Assembly (NCBI GenBank): GCA_963210315.1
Contig: OY723256.1
Location: 1,178,001-1,242,000 of the forward strand
Direction of reading: 5' to 3'
Length of the DNA stretch: 64,000 nucleotides
DNA from: Rhynchopus euleeides
Lineage: Eukaryota; Euglenozoa; Diplonemea; Diplonemida; Diplonemidae
A model generated the notes under the pieces. The model was not told the DNA's origin, ran no database searches, and saw only the letters and a program-made list of their open reading frames with translations. Position numbers and translations under genes: made by a program. Below are positions 53,301 to 61,600 of this stretch, piece after piece. Positions within the stretch are counted from its first letter, which is position 1. Every line of letters begins with the position of its first letter.

Positions 53301-56300
53301 TGCGGTAGGTATCGCACTTCAGGGAAGACTCAGATTGACCATCCACCCGTCCTGTGCTCATGGGTTGCCCGTGCCTGTCACCTCTCTTCATTCTCTCTGG
53401 CCCTGTCCCTCGTCTGTGCCCTCCCCCCTGGGGGACCCTGTCGCGATAGTTGGTATGGTTCGTGTTTCCAAGGGCACGGAGCGTGTCCCACACAAGCCGA
53501 CCTGCAGCCCGCACGAATCCCCTTCGCACCCACAGACTGTGGAGTCGTGCTGGTGCATCTTCGTACACGAGGCTGTCGGGCAATGGGTAGACATCGTACC
53601 ATACAAGCAGTAAAGTCTGTGGGGGACTATGTTACTCGTCTTCTATGGACCACGCTGGGGCTTCCTGCCATGCCCGGCGTCCGCACACCGCCTCTTGTTC
53701 TCTTTGGCTGCCGCCTGATGCCAAATGTGTTGTATCGCCTACAATGATGCGACACCTGCATCTGATGCATCCGATGTTGTTCCTCCACACTTCCAAGGCC
53801 ACCCTCATTCCGTATCTTCTGAGAGGAAAACATATGTCTGCATGATCCACCATGCATCCTCCACGACCTGTAGTATATCAGCCTGTTGAAGTGGGCTGTA
53901 CGGGCTATGAACGGTGGGCCAGGTCGGATCTGTCGTCCGAAGCGTCTCGCTCAACTGTGTGCTTCCTTCTCGCAGGTTAAAGTGTGCTCCGAGAAGCACC
54001 CAGCCGAGTCACGTGGTAGTCCCTTGATTGGGGTTGGCAGACCGACGGTCAGTGCGAGTTTTAGTTGTGGGCAGTCAATTGGGCGTTACCACCACCTTAA
54101 TATCTGGTCGAACGGGCATATAACTGGTGTAGATTGCTAATGGGGCCATGGTGTTTCAGGAGTGAATGAAGGCACATTGGGTGCCATAACTCTACGTGTT
54201 ACTCTGGGTTACGGCTGTGAAATCTCTTCTCATTCAGGATTGTACTTCAAGAGTGTTGGCTGGCGGGTTCCAGAAGGTTATCGTCTGGGAGGGTATACAG
54301 GGTATCCACAGTCCCCTCCGCGGGGAAGAATGTGTATCGCACCTTTGCACCGTGCCGGCGGAGGTTACCTCTGAAAGGAAGACCTCGGGCTAACAGCATC
54401 AGGAGTGTATCAGCACTCAGCTCACTTCAGGTCGTGTTTACGTCTGCTACACGGCGAGGTGCTTGTCGTGCTGCACCTGTATTCACCCAGGGTTCCCGCC
54501 CTTGCATCCCAGGAGCGCTCTGATGTCCGCATCCTGGAAATGCATGAGGCCTGCAAAGGAGCGGATCATGCCGTTGTAGATGTCATGTTGCATGGCAATC
54601 GCGACCCTACGAAACCGAACCCCTTTCCTTCTTTCTGCTTGGGATAGCCGGACCTTCCCAAGGCGCAGCCATCCCCCACCCGACGCGCCGAGCTTGAGGT
54701 CTCACCCCTCCGTCTGAGACACACCTTCTTGCCGCCACCTCCAGGTGACACGCTGCCATTCTGCGAAGTTCTGATAGCAAGCCCGGGTCGTGTCGTCCAG
54801 GACTTTGAGCAGCCGCATGGCGTGCCTCCTGCAGCCATGGGTAGTGTGTATTGAGCAACACACGTCCCACCAGGAGAGGGCAGTCAGCATGGTGCATCTC
54901 GGAGAGTGTAAGGTGGGGGAAGCGCTGCACCTGGGGCTGTCATAGTTTTCTGTGGTGTTGCACAATAAACACCAGTGGCGCCCTTGTCCTCCACACCTCC
55001 CGGCACGGTCGACGGTTAGCCTTGCGACGGAAGCACTTGTGTCGTTCTCCTCTGGATGATTCCCGCCTTGTAGTCTCTGTTGCCAGTCAGAGATGTTTAT
55101 GCCTCTGGGATCTGGTCAATCATTCGGCTATCTGGATCGATGGCAGGATGGGCGCTTGAGCACCATCCATTTTCGGGACAGCCTGATTTTTTTTTGTGAC
55201 GGGTCATTAAAGATTTCCCCGCTCCCTTGCTCCACGTTGGTAACCATCCTGCGGGCGGCATCATACTTTCGTCGTGTGATCAAGCCTCTCTCTACTCTCT
55301 TTTCACATCTTCTTCTTTGTACTTCACATTACACTACACATTCTTCACATGATCGTTCATCAACCCCCGGTGAATATTCTGCGTCTGGGTCAGGGGCAAC
55401 CCCTGACCGCCCTCAAGAACTCTCGTGCTCGCGCTCGTGGTCCGCTTCGCCGCGTCGTCGCTGTCGTGCTTTTGCTGGTCCGCGTTGTCGGAAAAATTTG
55501 GTGGTTCGGCAATTCCGCGTCATGTGCCCTTACGTGCATAGTGTCCGAGAAGAGGGACGCTGCACTGCACTGTCGACAGACCGTTGTTCGGGATGAGTGG
55601 GGACGGATTAGCGCCCTGTCCCTCCCGGCTCGGGGGGTGGGGTGGCGAATGTGAGGGCGGTTGTGTCGGGGTTGGTGGTGTCCGTTTTTTCTTCTTGCTC
55701 CGTTTGTAATGGTAGAACCCCCTTTTGTGATGCGGCAGTATCCGTATCAGGCGCCCGTACCAGGGTTTGTTGCCTATTCACCGGTGCTGTCGTGGATATA
55801 GGTGCCACGCTGGTTTTTTGTTATGGATGGAGGCCTTGATCGTTGTGGGTACCCGAGTATAGACCCAGAGATATCCTTGTCTGATGTCGGGGCCAGCATC
55901 GGAGATCCCACGTTGTTACCAGGACCCTTCGTCAGGATTCAAGTCAGCAAGCCCGGCAGACAGAGGAACACGTGTCTTCTCGGAGATATGATTGTCGTCA
56001 AGTCTCAGTACCACATAGTTGTCCTGAAAGGAAATATCAATGTACTGACCCGATGTCGCTACATCTCCTGTGTGTGATGTCACGTCCGTCAGTTTGTCAA
56101 GTGTGTCTTGTGCAAGCCAACACAGCCGGGTGCTTGATAAACAGGGCACTCGTCTCCAGCTCACAGGGACATTCCGGTAGCTCGGGTGGGTGTGTCGACC
56201 CGTTCCATTTCGGGATGCAACGCCTCGTCGGGTCTCTCCAGATAACCGTGCGCTGGTTCATAACGTTTCCCACATAGTAGGATTTGTCACACAAAACAAC

Positions 56301-56364
56301 GGGATGCTATATTATACGGTAACATACGGGTATTACGGCACCACGCCACTACTCCAGGGTTTCT
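50301..56364. other. Large region without recognised genes
   Basis: About 6 kb of balanced composition, without minisatellites or poly-C, and with only short frames on both strands. I find one ~115-base direct repeat (50830-50940 and 52815-52935, with AATCGGCTGTCGTC and CAGCTGAGGGTTCTTCGCCT) and a shorter one (AACCCCGCTTGTGACCTGGA at 50603 and 50724). A small frame from ATG 55349 (101 codons, hydrophobic VVAVVLLLVRVV stretch) is the only candidate small protein. It could be decayed mobile DNA, long introns of a gene whose exons I cannot see, or non-coding RNA. Confidence 0.4.
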
Positions 56365-57531
56365 ATGAATTCCTGGAATTCCGAACACGAGGCGCACCCC
56401 AGAGGTTCAGACTGGCAGCGGTTCCTCCGGATCTCTACTCTTCACCACACCCCCCCTTCTGCCCAACAGACCGCGCGCCACGCCATCCAAGCGGGTCTAC
56501 AGGCTAGAGATGTGGGTGTGCCCCGCGCCTTTGCAGAGGCCGCCACTGTACTGCATCCCATGCCTGCCGCACACCCCAAGAGGGTGCTCTCTACACCTGC
56601 AGTGACCCACGACGAGCTGCTTGTCCCGAAATACGTTGCGCCCCAGCGCGCGAAGCTCTCACGCAGGGTGCGTGTCGTGCCCTACGGTGTGCTGGGCATG
56701 CAGATGGTGGAGGGTGGGATGCTGCAGAGGGTGGCCGTCGAGCCCACCCCTGTGAACGACGACACACCCGACGCGGTGCCGGATGTCCCTGCCTACGCCA
56801 AAACCTTCAAAGGCGTCTCCCACAGCGTCTCCACACCCAAGAAGCGCGCCAAGCCTGTCATGGTGATCGCTGACCCCACCCGCCTCTCCATCATCGAGGC
56901 GGGGCCCAAGAGTGCCGTCGGCCCTGCTGCTGCTCTCTACAAGTGGGTTGGGGACAACGTGCTGCCTAAGAGGGGGCCCTTCCCGCAGGCCGTGCGCGAC
57001 ATGCTGCAGGAACCGACGCAGGCCTGCCTGCATGAATACGGCGAGGGGGCGGCGGAGCGCAAAGTGCTGATCCACGCTGTGGGGCCCGACCTGGCGTCGT
57101 CGTCATACTCGCCATCAAAGGCGTGCACCGAGGACGGTCTGGCTGCGGCAAAGCGGGATCTGGCACTCACATACGCCAACATCCTCTCGCAGTTTGCGGA
57201 GTGGCTGGGGGCACGTCGCTCGACAGGGTCTGAGGAGTCCGTGCTGCGGGTGGTTCCTGTCAGCGGGACCTTTGCTGGCGTCTTCAAGGGGAGGATGCCT
57301 GAGCTGACGGCAGAGGCGCTGCTGTCTGCTGCAGACTGCCTGCCGCAGCAGCATGCGCAGACCCTGACGGAAGCGACGTCCTCCATTGAGCTGTGCATCT
57401 TCGACACGCGTGAGTATGACGCTTACCGCATTGCCGTGGGCGGGCTGCGGAGCAACCTTATCATGTCCACCGACGAGGTGTCGTGTGTGCCGGATGATGT
57501 GTACGCCCCGTTCCTCTCGCGCTGTGCCTAA
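56365..57531 (+). CDS. Macro-domain-like protein
   Basis: A 388-residue single-exon frame from ATG 56365, with codon use like the host genes. Residues ~225-360 look like a macro (ADP-ribose-binding) domain: KVLIHAVGPDL, then a helix with DLALTYANILSQF, then LRVVPVSGTFAGVFKGRMPELTAEAL, and a last strand SIELCIFDTREYDAYRIAV. Macro domains bind or remove ADP-ribose. The N-terminal 220 residues are Pro-rich with short basic patches and no domain I can name. The match is by motif only. The start may be later, as the first 20 residues look unlike the rest. It has no close neighbour gene. Confidence 0.6.
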   Translation: MNSWNSEHEAHPRGSDWQRFLRISTLHHTPPSAQQTARHAIQAGLQARDVGVPRAFAEAATVLHPMPAAHPKRVLSTPAVTHDELLVPKYVAPQRAKLSRRVRVVPYGVLGMQMVEGGMLQRVAVEPTPVNDDTPDAVPDVPAYAKTFKGVSHSVSTPKKRAKPVMVIADPTRLSIIEAGPKSAVGPAAALYKWVGDNVLPKRGPFPQAVRDMLQEPTQACLHEYGEGAAERKVLIHAVGPDLASSSYSPSKACTEDGLAAAKRDLALTYANILSQFAEWLGARRSTGSEESVLRVVPVSGTFAGVFKGRMPELTAEALLSAADCLPQQHAQTLTEATSSIELCIFDTREYDAYRIAVGGLRSNLIMSTDEVSCVPDDVYAPFLSRCA

Positions 57532-58620
57532 CGTCTGCATCCCTCTCTGTATCTCGGCAAGTTTCCTTGCTTGTTTGCAGAGAAGCGTGTGATGTGGGTG
57601 TTGAATATGCATTTGTGCTGAAGACTCCTGCCGGCAAGGCTGATGTTGTGAAAGGGGGTGGGGTGGGGCTGAACTGCCTCTTCTGGGATTTCGTGTTGTT
57701 CTGAAGTGTTCTAAAATCCCGAAGCTGCGGCCACCCCCCCCGCCCCCCTCCAGAGGAATCAGGCATTGTGCTATCCCCTCACGATTTTGCTGGGAATCCT
57801 GCTGCGAACCTGCAAATAATGTCCCAACAAATCTGAGCGACCTCCGGCCTTCTTTGCAGCCCATATTCCACATGGCGGTGTATCGTCCAGCCCTGATTTA
57901 TTGGGCTGGAGACGGCACGATGCCAGCAAGAAGTCACACGAAAATACCTTCCCGTCATCACGCATGCCCAGCGCTTGCTGCGGGGTCCGTTTGTTCGTAC
58001 CAGCAAAAAATCCTGGCCATCATTTCTCCGCTCCAACGGGGGTCCCTGTTCTTCTTCCTTCCCCACTTCTCCTTGCATGAACCTACAGTCTCTTCAATGA
58101 GGCTTTGCACCTACGAGTGGACTGCGGTGTGTATTGTTTCCAACTATTGGGCCGGTTGAACGCTTGGTGGCTTTTTTGCTTTTGTGCCCTTAAAAAATGC
58201 CGCCGGGGATTTGCGCTGTGAATCTGTTTGTGTACCGCATGGACAATATCCTGCAACTGACTGCTCCCGCCTGTGCCATATGTTTTCGACTGCGAGGGGT
58301 ACACTTGGTTTAAAACCGATTCCAACAGACAAGAATTGGGGGGTCTGGGTCGGTTGATCTGAATGCTGCGACACTGGTTGCTACGCAGCATGCTGCCAAG
58401 GCCGGATGAGACTCGCAGAAATTGTATGCCGAAATCATTCGGCATTCCCAAAGCGATCTTCATCGCCCTGAGACACAGCGCGCTTGACAAAAGACAGTTT
58501 CCGACCCTCTTTTTGATGTTGCTGGACAGGGGAGGGTGTATGATTTTCCGGATTTTCCTGTTTTTTCCCGATTTTCCGAAAAATTTGCCACTGGTTGACA
58601 CAAGGGCGAATTTCGAGAAA
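57532..58620. other. No gene recognised
   Basis: Flank of the macro-domain-like gene up to retrotransposon 2. Mixed composition, no motif or long frame. Confidence 0.4.
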
Positions 58621-58627
58621 AATCACC

Positions 58628-61600
58628 ACCAACGATTTCTTAAGCTACAGTTTCTGTACTTCATTGTTTCTGTACTTCATTGGTATACACACTCGCGCTC
58701 CCCCCCCCCCCCCTGGTCGGTTGGGTCGGTTGGGTTCTCCCCTCCCCTTTCAAAAACCCCTCCCTCTCCCTCCTCTCCCCCATCCCTTTTCCCCTTTCCA
58801 AACTTCTTCTTGAACTTGCGGGCGGGCAGAGTCGGGAGGGCTGGTTGGGCTAATAGCGTATCCCCAAGCAAAAAACCACTCCCCCTGGGGCCACTTGTCC
58901 CTCGGGCTCTGTTCCCCTTCCCTTCCCAGTCCCCCCCTTCCCACCCCCGACGCACGCGAGCGCGAGTCGTGATGGAGGCGCGAGATGCGCCCGGCCGTGG
59001 GCACGCGAGGAGGCGAGGGCAGTGGGCCCTCATGGCGCTGCTGGTGGCGGCGCTCACGCCCCCAGCGGGAGAGCAGCCCGGGCCGCCCCCGGTAGCGAGG
59101 GAGACGGGGGGGTCGCAGCCCCCCACACGAGTGCAGCCCGGGCCGCCCCCGGTAGCGGCAGCGGCGCGGGGGTCGCAACCCCCCGCACGTGGGCAGCCCG
59201 GGTCGCCCCCGGTAGCGGCGGGAGCAGCGGCAGCAACGGCTGCGGCGGCGGCGGCAGCACCGGGACAGGCGGAGCCGGGGGAGGGCGGGGCCCACACGGG
59301 CCCCCCCCCAACAACAGCACACCGGTCTGACCCACCGGCTTCATGCACCCCCCAACGGCACTCCCCGACGGCTGCGGAAGGGCCGCGGCCCCCCCCCGAG
59401 CAGGCAGCGGCGGTCACCGCTGCAGAGACCACGCCCGCAGGGCCTCTGGAGCGGCGGAAGCCGCTTAGCCGCCCCCGCGGGGCCAAGTACGGCGCCCCCG
59501 GCGTGATAGCTGACAGGGGGGGACGAGATGGGCTCTGCCCGCGTTGTGGGGGATGGTGGGAGGGAGTGTCGTGTGGTCCCCCCCCCGTCCCGGGCTCCCC
59601 CCTCCCAGCTTATGTCTTTCCACCCCCCTCCCCCGAGCTCCCCCCCCTGGGCGGGTACTGGGGGGTTGGCTGGGTAAGGGCGACTCTTGGGTGGGCGGTG
59701 GTGGTGGCGGGGACGCTGGGCTGGAGCTGGTGGCCGGCTGTATTTGCCCTGAGTCGGTGCCGGGCGCGAGGCTGGTGGGCAGTCGGGCGGAGACGGGCGA
59801 CGAGGCTGATGCACAGTGTGTGGGGGCAGTCGAAAGCGTGGAGAGCAGCGGTGGTGGGAGGGTGCTGCTGGGTGGTGGCGGGCGGGGTGGAACGCGCCTG
59901 GGCCTCGTCAGCTGCTGCGTGCTGGGGGTTCGTCTTCGTCTGGGAGCCTAGGTGGGTCGCACTACAGGGAGAGACGGCCTGGGCCTGGTGGTGGGGGTTG
60001 GGGGTCCTGCCCGTACTGCTGGCTGCGGGGCTGTCCCCATCAAGAGCGGCGCGGGGCATTTCCTGGGCCCTAGGGCGGGTGAGCCGGGTGGTGCGCTGGC
60101 TGAGGGTGTCGGGCAGGGCGGCGGGTGTGCTCCCGGGGTTCACGGAGGCGTGCGGGCTGGCGGCGGGCCTGGGCGGGGCGGCCGTGATCGCCGCCGGCGC
60201 GCTCTGGGTTGAGGTCCTATCTGCGAGCGATCTACGGGCAGGAGTGGTGGCGGCGTCCGCATACGGGCTGGCGACGGGCGGGTGGGTGCTGGTGGGCTCG
60301 GCGATGGTACGGCAGCGCCGCCTGGCCAACCGACGCGGCTGGCTCCCTCGCTGGTCGTGGAGGGCCCGCAGGCGATCCCGATGGGTGGCCCGCAGGCCGC
60401 GCCTGGAGGTTCTCCTGCCTGCCTCCGTCCGCCGCTCGGAGGACCGGATCGGCGCCGGGCTGGACGCGCTGCGTCGGGTGAGTCGGGCGGAGCGAGTGGC
60501 AGAGGTGTTGCCGGTCCTGGCGTCGGCGGGGGCCCTGTCGGGCGGGGTCTGGGGGCTGGGGTTCCTGTCGCTCGCGTGTCTCGTCTGGGCTGGGGTGGAG
60601 GTGGCCGTGACGGCAGCGCGGCTGCGGGAGTCGGAGATGCGGGACGCGGTGACCCTGGACTTGTGGCGCTCCGTACAGCCCATGAGACGGACCCGCCTCC
60701 TGTGCGCAACGTCAGAGCGCCCCCCGCTCTTCCTCGGCCCGCGCGACCTGTGCGGTGGGGACCTGGAGATGGAGGAGGACTGGACTGGGGTGGACGAGGT
60801 CCTGTCGCAGTTCGGGGGGTCCAGGGTGCCGAATCAGGCGACAGGGGACTGCCTCTTCGCGGCACTCACGCCCACGGCCGCCCTCCCCTCCCACGACGAC
60901 ATAGTGGGCATGCGCTCCGAGCTGTCCCGGCGTGCAGGGGACGCCTCGGTGAAACCTCAACTGCTTCACTTGTTAGGGGACGCCAGGCGGGTCGAGGAGT
61001 ATCGGGCGGGCCTGGCTGGTGCGGCGCATGGGGACCACCTCGCGCTGCACCTGGCGGCGGGAGCGTGGGACTTGTCAGTGGTGGTGGTGCAGGAGGGCAG
61101 GGGTCAGGCAATCCGTGTGGACCCGCGGCGCCCTAAGAAGCAGGGGCCAGCCCCCGCAGATGTCAGGGTGGTGGCTCTCTCTGGCAACCACTACGAGGGA
61201 GTGGCCATGCCCCTTGCCCGACGCAGGGCCCTTCGAGAGAGCGCGGCGCCGGCCCACCTCAGCCCAGCCACGTGTCGAGACGCCTGCCCGGCGGCCCTAG
61301 GGGAGGGTGCCCAGGAGGCAGAAGGGGCGGGCCTGGGGGATGTGCGTCGCCGCTGGTTCTGCCCCCTCACGGCCTGCGCGGGCTCGGCTCTCCACCGGCA
61401 TACGCCGTATTCGTCCAAGGAGACGCTCCGCAAGCACGCCCAGGCGCACGCAGACCAGGGTGAGGAGTTCCCGCCGAGCGCGCTTCGTCTGCTGGGCATG
61501 AAGAAGTGCATGTGGTGCTCGAAGGTAATGAGCACCTCCTTGGACTCCTGCGTGAAGTGCCGCCCACGTGGCGCGACCCCTGTGGTGCCGAACAGGCGCG

